NCBI RefSeq assembly: GCF_013032445.1
Contig: NZ_WQCA01000008.1
Location: 62,001-126,000, forward strand
Reading direction: 5' to 3'
Origin: Ruegeria arenilitoris
GTDB lineage: Bacteria > Pseudomonadota > Alphaproteobacteria > Rhodobacterales > Rhodobacteraceae
DNA: 64,000 nucleotides
Position 1 is the first letter of the stretch. Each line of letters starts with the position of its first letter. The notes below the pieces were generated by a model, which had not been told where the DNA came from, ran no database searches, and worked only from the letters and a program-made list of their open reading frames with translations. Shown piece after piece: positions 56,074 to 64,000 of the stretch. A program made the translations under genes and the position numbers.

Positions 56074-56940
56074 TCAGTTCAGTGTTTGGAACACACACCC
56101 GTCTGAAATCAACTCGGGTGGAGTTGAACACAAAGCCTTGGCAATCTGGAAGGCTGCCAACACCTTGGGCACATAGTCCCGCGTCTCGGCATAAGGCGGC
56201 ACGCCACCGTGTTTGCGTACAGCCCCTTCTCCTGCGTTGTATCCAGCCAGCACCATAATCGGGTCATTGCCGAATTCTTCCATCAACCAGCTTAGGTACT
56301 TCACACCGCCCGAGATGTTTTGAGAAGGCTGAAAGCTGTCTTTTACACCAAACCGCTTGGCAGTGGCCGGCATCAGCTGCATCAATCCCTGTGCACCTGC
56401 TGAACTGACTGCATCCGCGCGACCCGCCGACTCGACAGAGATCACAGCCAGCACCAGAGCGGGCGAAACTTCCGTCCCTACCGTAGACCGAAGGATTTCG
56501 ATCCCCTGTTGTTGCGCAATACTCTGAAGTGTCTTCAGCCGTGGTGATGCAACATTAGTCGCAGCCAAAGCATTTATGGCGTTCGTCAAACGCCCCGCGC
56601 CCGACGCGGAGAGTGCGGGGGATACTTTGTCCCAAAAGGCCTTATAGGACCCAACCGGCTTGCCCTTAGGTCCGGCACCAGGAACGCTAGGGGGTACTAC
56701 CTTCGTGCGCGAGATAATCTCGGGAACTTCGATTTCTGCCCCGGTGCTCGGCGCGAACGGCGCCGCTGCATGTTCTTCGGGCGATATCTGAACAGTCACC
56801 TTTGGACGCACCCCTGGTTTTGGCGCTTTTACTCTCTTGTATACGCCTCTGGGTTCAGTCTCAGCTGCGCCAATTGGCATTGGCGCTGCACCCATCAACG
56901 CCAAGATACCGGCGCAGGTTATTGCGTCCCGGAGTTTCAT
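56074..56940 (-). CDS. Lytic transglycosylase domain protein
   Basis: 288-residue exported protein with a Sec signal (LRDAITCAGILALMGAAPMPIGA), a Pro-rich linker (about 35-95) and a C-terminal SLT domain. The catalytic Glu lies in VISVESAGR, followed by SSAGAQGLMQLMPATA and LAGYNAGEGAV. It cleaves peptidoglycan and may open the wall for the pilus encoded just upstream on the other strand. ATG at 56940; the frame extends to 57078. Confidence 0.92.
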   Translation of the reverse strand: MKLRDAITCAGILALMGAAPMPIGAAETEPRGVYKRVKAPKPGVRPKVTVQISPEEHAAAPFAPSTGAEIEVPEIISRTKVVPPSVPGAGPKGKPVGSYKAFWDKVSPALSASGAGRLTNAINALAATNVASPRLKTLQSIAQQQGIEILRSTVGTEVSPALVLAVISVESAGRADAVSSAGAQGLMQLMPATAKRFGVKDSFQPSQNISGGVKYLSWLMEEFGNDPIMVLAGYNAGEGAVRKHGGVPPYAETRDYVPKVLAAFQIAKALCSTPPELISDGCVFQTLN

Positions 56941-57294
56941 TTTGCCTGCCTCGTGCTTTTTCTTTTTCGTAGTTTGAACCGCGAATCCCTTTGAAAAGCC
57001 AGAAAAACACGATGAATTGGGGCGGTTTTGCCTCATTTGCCGTAATTTTGCATCGCCCACATTAGTCGCCGCCCTCAATATACGTTTTTTAAATGTTATT
57101 TTTCAATTAGTTATCAAAATCCCTGAGAAAAAGTTAAGCCCTGAAGGAAAAAAACGGTGTTTGGCCCAATTCCTGCCATGCCGGACAGGCAAACATAATG
57201 CCATACCGAGACGGACGGGAGCGGACTGAGAGAGAAAGCTCTGTTAGACGCCGAGGTTAAAGTAACTTTTTTGATCCTTTAGGAGGGACGTAAC
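56941..57294. other. 354-base intergenic region before the tad locus
   Basis: This gap separates the transglycosylase gene from the first pilin and should carry both promoters. It is AT-rich between about 57060 and 57160. A sigma-54-like TTGGCCCAATTCCTGCCA (GG and GC 10 bases apart) lies at 57161-57178. A 70-codon frame at 57017 has no family resemblance and is rejected. The last bases hold a strong AGGAGGG ribosome-binding site. Confidence 0.5.
57161..57178 (+). promoter_or_regulatory. Possible sigma-54-type promoter for the first pilin gene
   Basis: TTGGC...TGC elements with GG (57163-57164) and GC (57175-57176) exactly 10 bases apart, the spacing of -24/-12 promoters. Several consensus positions differ (CTGC for TTGC). 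Transcription would start near 57188, about 107 bases before the pilin ATG. No enhancer-binding site was identified, so this is tentative. Confidence 0.28.
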
Positions 57295-57471
57295 ATGATC
57301 AAGTTCTTCAAGAACTTCCGCAAAGATGAAGACGGCGCCGTAACTGTTGACTGGGTTGTTCTGACCGCAGCCGTCGTTGCCCTGGCCGCTGTCGCCTACG
57401 GCCAGATCTCGACCGGCACCTCAACTGCTGCAGGGAACGTTTCGAGCAAAATGGCCACCGCCACCAAGTAA
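57295..57471 (+). CDS. Flp-type pilin 1
   Basis: 58-residue class IVb pilin precursor. A basic 14-residue leader ends in Gly14; the expected prepilin peptidase cut gives A-V-T-V-D-W-V at the mature N terminus, followed by a hydrophobic helix (to about 36). Flp pilins usually carry Glu5-Tyr6 in the mature protein; here it is Asp5-Trp6. The C-terminal part is short and Thr/Ser/Ala-rich. AGGAGGG lies 7 bases before the ATG. A terminator follows, so it may be transcribed in excess over the rest of the locus. Confidence 0.9.
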   Translation: MIKFFKNFRKDEDGAVTVDWVVLTAAVVALAAVAYGQISTGTSTAAGNVSSKMATATK

Positions 57472-57547
57472 TAACGCGCCGGCTACAAATAACCCGCAAG
57501 GTTGAATCAGTTGTAGGGCCTACGCGGGAGCCGAGGAATCTGATAAA

Positions 57548-57575
57548 GGCCGCGCCTGACAAGTGGGGCGCGGCC
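57548..57575 (+). terminator. Terminator between the two pilin genes
   Basis: GGCCGCGCC and GGCGCGGCC form a perfect 9-bp stem with a 10-base loop and are followed by T5. It lies 76 bases after the first pilin stop, and partial read-through would give a higher level of pilin 1 than of downstream tad genes. Confidence 0.88.
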
Positions 57576-57611
57576 TTTTTCTGTTGAAGCATGCCGTACC
57601 GGAGAGAAATG

Positions 57612-57788
57612 ATGAGTGAAACCCGCAAAAGTTTCATCCGCGACGAAGACGGTGCTGTCACCGTTGACTGGGTTGTTCTGACCGCTGCCGTCGTTGCCCT
57701 TGCTGGAGTCGCAATTACTGCAATTCATGGCGGGACTGGGAATGTCGCAACAACGGCCAGCGATCGTGTCATCTCAGCTACCAAGTAG
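57612..57788 (+). CDS. Flp-type pilin 2
   Basis: 58-residue paralogue of the first pilin with the same leader length and the same DEDGAVTVDWVVLTAAVVAL core (residues 11-30). It diverges in the leader and the C-terminal part, which here contains a GGTGNVATTASDRV stretch. A 23-base run is identical at the DNA level between the genes (57346-57368 and 57663-57685), pointing to tandem duplication. ATG 57612 is preferred (GGAG seven bases upstream); an ATG at 57609 precedes it directly. Confidence 0.88.
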   Translation: MSETRKSFIRDEDGAVTVDWVVLTAAVVALAGVAITAIHGGTGNVATTASDRVISATK

Positions 57789-57960
57789 CTGAATAAGAGC
57801 AATCTCGGCTTTGTTGAACATTCGCCACAAATAGCGCAAAAACCAAAAATCAAACCAAGTTTATCCCCCTTTTCGACACAATCTACTTTTATTCAAAAAC
57901 GATTGTCGTCGTAGATTGTACGCCGAACCAACCAGAACAAAGTAATAAGAGGGGACACGC

Positions 57961-58833
57961 ATGCGTTTGGTTTTTGGACTTGTCCTTATTGTCGGCGTCG
58001 CATTGGCCGGAGGCGCAGTATACTTGGCGCGCGATTACATCTCGGAATATCAGGCCCAGCTTGACCGAGAACGCCAGGCAACACAGGACGCGCTGGCAAG
58101 CGCCAAAATCGTGCCTTTAGTTGGTGTTATTGTCGCGAACCGCACTATGAAATATGGTGAGCGGCTGTCTGAAGATGATGTCCGAATTGTAAACTGGCCT
58201 GAAGATGCAGTCCCGGAGGGCACCTTTTTGGATTTGGCTGCCTTGTTCCCGGAAGATGCCGACGGGGATCGCTTCATCAGAAGAGTGATGGAGAAGGACG
58301 AGGCATTGATGGAAGTCAAAGTCACCAACCCCGGTGAGCCGGCTGGCTTGATATCGCGCATCGAAAAAGGCATGCGCGCTTTTGCTATCCGGGTCGATGT
58401 CGCGTCCGGCGTGTCGGGTTTTCTGCGTCCCGGCGATAATGTCGACGTCTACTGGACTGGTTCCGTCAGCGCCGATCTCGAAGGTGGTAATCGCCAAATT
58501 ACGCGCTTGATTCTAACAAATGTCCAGTTGATTGCGGTCGATCAGCTTGCAACGTCGGACGTGTCAGATACAACCATCGCGCGCACAGTGACAGTAGCTG
58601 CAACACCGGAACATATCGCAGCTCTGGCTCAGGCGCAGAATACCGGACGCATGTCGTTGGCCCTGGTTGGCGCTCAGGACGACACCGTCGCTGCGGCGGT
58701 TGAAGTGGATCAGCAGAAACTTCTTTCAATCGAAAAGGCTGTCGCTCCGGTCAAAGTCGAGAAAAGAGAATGCTTCACTAACATTCGGCGTGGTGGGGAA
58801 ATTGTCCAAACCCCGATTCCCTGCACAAACTGA
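57961..58833 (+). CDS. cpaB: Flp pilus assembly protein CpaB/RcpC
   Basis: 290-residue periplasmic protein with an N-terminal membrane anchor (LVFGLVLIVGVALAGGAVYLA), a SAF-like domain (about 45-115) and the RcpC domain (about 120-240) containing RVDVASGVSGFLRPGDNVDVYW. It supports assembly or gating of the CpaC secretin. It follows pilin 2 after 172 bases. A prepilin peptidase gene (cpaA/tadV) that often precedes it is absent in the window. Confidence 0.94.
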   Translation: MRLVFGLVLIVGVALAGGAVYLARDYISEYQAQLDRERQATQDALASAKIVPLVGVIVANRTMKYGERLSEDDVRIVNWPEDAVPEGTFLDLAALFPEDADGDRFIRRVMEKDEALMEVKVTNPGEPAGLISRIEKGMRAFAIRVDVASGVSGFLRPGDNVDVYWTGSVSADLEGGNRQITRLILTNVQLIAVDQLATSDVSDTTIARTVTVAATPEHIAALAQAQNTGRMSLALVGAQDDTVAAAVEVDQQKLLSIEKAVAPVKVEKRECFTNIRRGGEIVQTPIPCTN

Positions 58834-58857
58834 CGTTAAATCATATGTTTACAACCG

Positions 58858-58882
58858 CAAGCCGCGCCCTGTGCGCGGCTTG
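58858..58882 (+). terminator. Hairpin between cpaB and cpaC
   Basis: CAAGCCGCGC and GCGCGGCTTG form a perfect 10-bp stem with a 5-base loop, then TTCCGTTTT. The T-run is interrupted, so it may be a partial terminator that lowers cpaC and downstream expression. Confidence 0.6.
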
Positions 58883-58937
58883 TTCCGTTTTGGATGTTGC
58901 GCATTGTCCACATAAGGAAAATTCCGGAAACCCTTGA

Positions 58938-58949
58938 TTATTGCAATAA
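58938..58949. promoter_or_regulatory. 12-base palindrome upstream of cpaC
   Basis: TTATTGCAATAA is a perfect dyad, 78 bases before the cpaC start and just after the cpaB hairpin. It could be an operator for an internal tad promoter. No binding protein can be named. Confidence 0.35.
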
Positions 58950-59027
58950 ATTATCAATTCGCGCAGTGTTAACCGGCATAGGGCAATAGACCCGAAAAAA
59001 CGAAGCGTGATCGGAGAGGCAGGTCAC

Positions 59028-60434
59028 ATGACAATACGTTCTTGGATCAGCGCAACCCTGCTTGGGTTAGCGCTTACAGTTGGTCCGGTCGGGCAGACGG
59101 CCTGGGCTGAAACTTTACGCGTAGTGAAGAATGGGACAGCGGAAACGCTGGACGTTCCGATGAACCGCGCAATAGTCGTAGAAAGCGAAGAACCCTTCGC
59201 CGAGCTTAGCATCGCGAATGCGGGCATCGCAGATATCTCATCGCTTTCGGATCGCACGATTTATGTGTTGGGCAAGGCTCCCGGCCTGACAACGCTGACT
59301 CTGTTTGACGGCGCCGGTAATCTGCTGGCGAACGTTCGGGTTCGTGTATCGCCGGATGTTTCCGAATTCAAAGAACGGTTGCGGCAGATTCTGCCAGCTG
59401 AACCAATCGAGGTGCGTACCGCCAATGACGGCATTGTGCTTTCGGGTACGGTATCAAGCAGCGCAAAACTGGCACGAGCACTGGAGCTTGCGGAGCGTTA
59501 TGCGCCCGAGCGTGTCTCGAATCTGATGTCCGTCGGTGGCGTACAGCAGGTGATGTTGAAAGTACGCTTTGCTGAAATGAACCGCTCGATAGCGAAAAGC
59601 CTGACGGCCTCGCTTGGTTTCGGTGGGAGTGACGTAACCGGTGGTTTCAACACTCTGAACAACCTGCCTGCGCTGAATAACGCATTGAACAACAACATCC
59701 CCGCTGTTCAAACAAATACAGGTGCAATCCTGTTTGGGTTTGGTGCCGGATCAACGCAGGTGCGTCTACTCTTGGAAGCACTGGAGAACAAAGGTCTTGC
59801 GCGCAGCCTCGCGGAACCCAACCTGTCCGCACTTTCGGGGCAGGAAGCCGAATTCCTTGCTGGCGGCGAGGTCCCGATTCCTGTTCCATCGGATGACGGC
59901 AACATCGCTATCGAATACAGGGCGTTTGGTGTAGAGGTTCTGTTTACTCCACGCGTCGTGGATGGTGACGTGATCAACCTCGAAATGGGCACATCCGTTT
60001 CCAGCATCGATCCGAACTCGGATTTCTCGATTGCAGGTACCACCGTTCCTTCCTTCATTACGCGCCGTACCAAAACAACGGTTGAGCTGCGGGACGGTGA
60101 GAGCTTTGCAATTGCAGGGCTTATTCAGGACGACTTTGCAGACCTGAGTAATCAGGTGCCTTGGCTTGGCGATGTTCCGGTACTTGGCGCCCTGTTCCGG
60201 AGCGCGCAATATCAGCGCCAACAAACCGAACTTGTCGTTATTGTAACCGCGCATCTGGTTTCGCCGACCCGTGGCGAAGCGCTGGCATTGCCAACCGACC
60301 GCGTCAAGCCGCCCAGCGAATTCGATCTGTTTATCAATGGTAAGACCGCACGCACCATCCCTGTGGGCTCTGGTGGGGCATCTGAAGTCGCTAAGCAGGA
60401 CTTTGGTGGCTCGTACGGCTACGTCCTGGAATGA
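59028..60434 (+). CDS. cpaC: Flp pilus secretin CpaC/RcpA
   Basis: 468-residue outer-membrane secretin with a signal peptide (ending GQTAWA, about residue 27). An N-terminal pilus-type domain (about 30-115), a BON-like segment (about 115-170) and the secretin domain (about 230-415) with VPWLGDVPVLGALFRS are visible. It forms the channel through which Flp pili leave. ATG 59028 has AGAGG upstream; a GTG at 59007 is an alternative. The stop lies 17 bases before the OmpA-like gene. Confidence 0.95.
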   Translation: MTIRSWISATLLGLALTVGPVGQTAWAETLRVVKNGTAETLDVPMNRAIVVESEEPFAELSIANAGIADISSLSDRTIYVLGKAPGLTTLTLFDGAGNLLANVRVRVSPDVSEFKERLRQILPAEPIEVRTANDGIVLSGTVSSSAKLARALELAERYAPERVSNLMSVGGVQQVMLKVRFAEMNRSIAKSLTASLGFGGSDVTGGFNTLNNLPALNNALNNNIPAVQTNTGAILFGFGAGSTQVRLLLEALENKGLARSLAEPNLSALSGQEAEFLAGGEVPIPVPSDDGNIAIEYRAFGVEVLFTPRVVDGDVINLEMGTSVSSIDPNSDFSIAGTTVPSFITRRTKTTVELRDGESFAIAGLIQDDFADLSNQVPWLGDVPVLGALFRSAQYQRQQTELVVIVTAHLVSPTRGEALALPTDRVKPPSEFDLFINGKTARTIPVGSGGASEVAKQDFGGSYGYVLE

Positions 60435-60451
60435 TACGGAGGATAGGACCA

Positions 60452-61081
60452 ATGCAAAAGTGGATCATCGCACTGGGTCTTTCGGTCGCTGTCACTGCGT
60501 GTACGCGTGAGGCCGGATACGAAGTCGACGCAGGCGCGTTCGGGAATGCAACCCTGAACAACATCCAGGTCATGAATGGAGAATTGACCTACGCTCAAAT
60601 TCTGGGTCAGCGATTCGCGGCCGAAGTACCGACGCAGATTAACTTTGCCTTTGACAGTGCTCAGTTGGATGCATCGGCCCAACGAATACTGCTGCGACAA
60701 GCGGACTGGATCAAACAGTTCCCCGAGGCACGCTTCCGCGTTTATGGACATACCGATGCTGTCGGTTCCGCGTCCTACAACAAAGCGCTGGGTCAAAGAC
60801 GTGCCAATGCGGCCGTCGCTTTCCTGACGAGACAGGGAATCTCCCGCTCTCGCCTTGAAGCCGTCGTTTCGCTAGGTAAAACGCAGCCGCTTATCGCGAC
60901 TTCGGAACGGGATCGTCGCAACCGGCGTACCGTGACCGAAGTGTCTGGATTCTTGGGTCGAAACCCGCTTGTTCTGGATGGCAAGTACGCCGAAATCGTC
61001 TATCGCGAGTATGTCGAAAGCGCGACGCGCGAAAGCTACATTCAGACCGAAGATACTGCCAGCACCGGCAGTAATGAGTAA
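60452..61081 (+). CDS. OmpA-family lipoprotein of the tad locus
   Basis: 209-residue predicted lipoprotein: signal with lipobox VTAC (Cys17), then an OmpA-like peptidoglycan-binding domain (about 65-165) with INFAFDSAQLD and GHTDAVGSASYNKALGQRRANAAVAFL. It replaces the CpaD protein seen in other tad loci, probably anchoring the secretin to the wall. GGAGG lies 9 bases upstream of the ATG. A hairpin without a T-run follows. Confidence 0.92.
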   Translation: MQKWIIALGLSVAVTACTREAGYEVDAGAFGNATLNNIQVMNGELTYAQILGQRFAAEVPTQINFAFDSAQLDASAQRILLRQADWIKQFPEARFRVYGHTDAVGSASYNKALGQRRANAAVAFLTRQGISRSRLEAVVSLGKTQPLIATSERDRRNRRTVTEVSGFLGRNPLVLDGKYAEIVYREYVESATRESYIQTEDTASTGSNE

Positions 61082-61090
61082 ATAATCACT

Positions 61091-61119
61091 GGAAATGGGC
61101 GGCATCGTCGCCCGTTTCC
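61091..61119 (+). other. Hairpin between the OmpA-like gene and cpaE
   Basis: GGAAATGGGCG and CGCCCGTTTCC pair over 11 bp (one G-T) with a 7-base loop. It is followed by CTACAATTGG rather than a T-run, so it looks like an mRNA processing or stability element. It lies 163 bases before cpaE. Confidence 0.5.
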
Positions 61120-61281
61120 CTACAATTGGTTCTTTTGCGCCCAAATCTTGCCTAAGTTCCAAGCCAAATTTTCAACAATTAGGTGACCTGCGGCCAATCT
61201 AGGCCGCAATGGGGCAAGGACGAACCAGACAAAGCCTTCAGGCTGACTGAGTTTGCCTGTTTCCGCGACGAGGATTGGTTA

Positions 61282-62514
61282 ATGACGAGCGCATCGCCAC
61301 AAGACGATAAGAATGCCATTCTGGCCTGTACCATCAGCCGTGATGTCCAAAACTTCGATCTATTGATCGAAGACATGGAGGCCGCACTTGGAGAGCGGTG
61401 GGGGGATCTGGGCTTTGCCGAAGCTCTGGCATTTTTTAGCCAACCCGATGCAGACCATCTAGAATTTGTCGCGTTGGCGATTGATGGCGAGGACGAAGAC
61501 AACCTGTCCTTGATGGGTGAAATCATCGCCCGCGCGAAAGAAAAGAAAATCAAGATCGTTCTGATCGCCGAAGACGTCTCTCCGGCCTCTCTGCATCAAC
61601 TGCTGCGCAAAGGAGCGGATGAATTCGTGCCCTACCCGCTGCCCGAGGGCGAGTTGCAGGAAGCGATTGCCCGGATGAAACAACCCGACCCGGTTGCAGT
61701 TCAGCAGGCGGCCGCACCTCTGGCACAAGGCGAATCAAAGGAAGGTGCCCTGTTCGTCGTACATGGTTTGGCTGGTGGCGTAGGTTCGACCACGCTGGCA
61801 GTCAATCTGGCCTGGGAACTGGCCACGGTATCTGACAAAGAAGCGCCTTCTGTCTGCTTGCTGGATCTGGACCTGCAGTTTGGAACGGTATCCACCTATC
61901 TAGATTTGCCGCGCCGCGAGACCGTTTTTGAGATGCTGTCGGACACAGCCTCGATGGATGAAGAAGTGTTCTCGCAAGCGCTTCAAAACTATGAAGAAAA
62001 ACTTCAAGTTCTAACAGCACCGTCAGACATGGTGCCGTTGGACCTGATTACACCGGAAGACATCGAACGTGTGATCGACACGGCCCGCCGCCACTTTGAT
62101 TATGTTGTCGTGGATATGCCTTCGACACTTGTTCACTGGTCGGAAAACGTCCTTCAGGCTGCACACGTGTATTTCGCACTGATCGAACTGGACATGCGTT
62201 CGGCCCAGAACGCTCTGCGTTTGAAACGCGCCTTGCAGGCTGAGGAACTGCCGTTCAACAAGTTACGTTTCGCCCTGAATCGCGCCCCGAAGTTTACCGA
62301 CCTGAACGGCAAGAGCCGCGTGAAGCGGATGGGGGAAAGCCTGGGTATCTCCATCGATCTTCAACTGCCTGATGGCGGCAAGCCCGTCATGCAAAGCGGC
62401 GATCATGGACAGCCGCTGGCCAGTGCAGCGGCCAAGAACCCTTTGCGTCGGGAAATCGCGAAACTTGCAAAATCGCTTCACAGCCTGGGCAGCAGCGACG
62501 CTGAAGCCGCGTAA
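61282..62514 (+). CDS. cpaE: Flp pilus localisation ATPase CpaE/TadZ
   Basis: 410-residue protein with an N-terminal receiver-like domain (about 10-135) and a ParA/MinD-type ATPase domain. The P-loop reads GLAGGVGSTT (about 162-171) and lacks the Lys residues of KGGxGKT, a change common in TadZ proteins that places polar pilus machinery. ATG 61282 has GAGG eight bases upstream; the open frame starts at a GTG at 61183, which I judge too far upstream. Confidence 0.92.
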   Translation: MTSASPQDDKNAILACTISRDVQNFDLLIEDMEAALGERWGDLGFAEALAFFSQPDADHLEFVALAIDGEDEDNLSLMGEIIARAKEKKIKIVLIAEDVSPASLHQLLRKGADEFVPYPLPEGELQEAIARMKQPDPVAVQQAAAPLAQGESKEGALFVVHGLAGGVGSTTLAVNLAWELATVSDKEAPSVCLLDLDLQFGTVSTYLDLPRRETVFEMLSDTASMDEEVFSQALQNYEEKLQVLTAPSDMVPLDLITPEDIERVIDTARRHFDYVVVDMPSTLVHWSENVLQAAHVYFALIELDMRSAQNALRLKRALQAEELPFNKLRFALNRAPKFTDLNGKSRVKRMGESLGISIDLQLPDGGKPVMQSGDHGQPLASAAAKNPLRREIAKLAKSLHSLGSSDAEAA

Positions 62515-62540
62515 AACTAATTTGAAGGGGAAGAACCGCC

Positions 62541-63974
<1,434 letters not shown>

Positions 63975-63985
63975 GAGATCTGAAT

Positions 63986-64000
63986 ATGCAACTGCCTATT
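63986..64000 (+). CDS. Start of next tad gene (probably tadB), partial
   Basis: ATG at 63986 with GGAG eight bases upstream begins MQLPI and runs off the window. By the usual order of tad loci it would be TadB, an inner-membrane platform protein of the GspF type. Five codons cannot confirm this. Confidence 0.45.

Noticed and set aside
57017..57229. 70-codon frame in the pre-tad intergenic region
   Set aside because: No ribosome-binding site, no family resemblance, and it spans the likely promoter region.
57199..57605. Similar ATGCC-TACCG-type sequence before both pilin genes, as a possible duplicated regulatory unit
   Set aside because: The match is about a dozen bases and at different distances from the two starts, so it may be chance.

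Overview
The window reads as a contiguous piece of an alphaproteobacterial chromosome, most likely a marine Rhodobacteraceae (Roseobacter group) member. The basis is family-level: a GcrA-type cell-cycle regulator, the order ctaC-ctaB-small ORF-ctaG-ctaE-SURF1-thrC, an Entner-Doudoroff gene set, an orphan form-II CoxL, and a tad locus with an OmpA-type lipoprotein. GC content and codon use look even throughout. I see no insertion sequence, prophage, CRISPR array, rRNA or tRNA gene. Genus-level assignment is not possible from the sequence alone.

Layout. 1-7.2 kb: a truncated PanE-like reductase, pirin, a phytanoyl-CoA dioxygenase-family protein, a two-gene unit of a Tat-secreted dioxygenase-fold protein plus a small ferric-reductase-like membrane protein, then argD-argF and an EamA exporter. 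7.2-19.7 kb: an ABC-2 permease, gcrA, a NUDIX hydrolase, CoxL-DUF2235, valS, a BenE-type transporter, a DUF1992 protein, a crotonase and a HisC-like aminotransferase. 19.7-28.5 kb: a class V aminotransferase, the zwf-edd-eda operon behind a predicted LacI-family operator, then lysC-ptsP. 28.6-41.2 kb: mostly single-gene units (SDR, DUF1178, NUDIX, EcsC, GNAT, flavin reductase, SulP, mtnP, hydrolase, LysE, a 57-residue ribbon-helix-helix-like protein, apt, fasciclin, FAD-linked oxidase, MBL-fold protein). 41.3-48.9 kb: an aa3-type cytochrome oxidase subunit and assembly cluster (no subunit I) followed by translationally coupled SURF1-thrC-M16 peptidase-GNAT. 49-56 kb: tldD, dprA, topA, a two-subunit 3-oxoacid CoA-transferase and a lytic transglycosylase. 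57.3-64 kb: the start of a tad (Flp pilus) locus: two tandem pilins, cpaB, cpaC, OmpA-like, cpaE, cpaF and the first five codons of the next gene.

How genes work together. zwf-edd-eda convert glucose-6-phosphate to pyruvate and glyceraldehyde-3-phosphate; no pgl lies among them. ctaC/B/G/E and SURF1 build the haem-copper oxidase, and an FNR-type dyad sits in the ctaC-tldD intergenic region. The tad genes encode pilin, secretin, periplasmic and ATPase parts of one envelope-spanning machine.

The observations I rate most worth checking are: the Tat-protein/haem-membrane-protein pair at 2760-3851, which resembles MsrPQ in layout but has an unrelated secreted partner; the paired pilins with Asp5-Trp6 where Flp pilins usually carry Glu5-Tyr6; a 5' leader hairpin that buries the ribosome-binding site of the fasciclin gene; a gcrA leader with two mutually exclusive hairpins; the zwf operator; and the FNR-type dyad.
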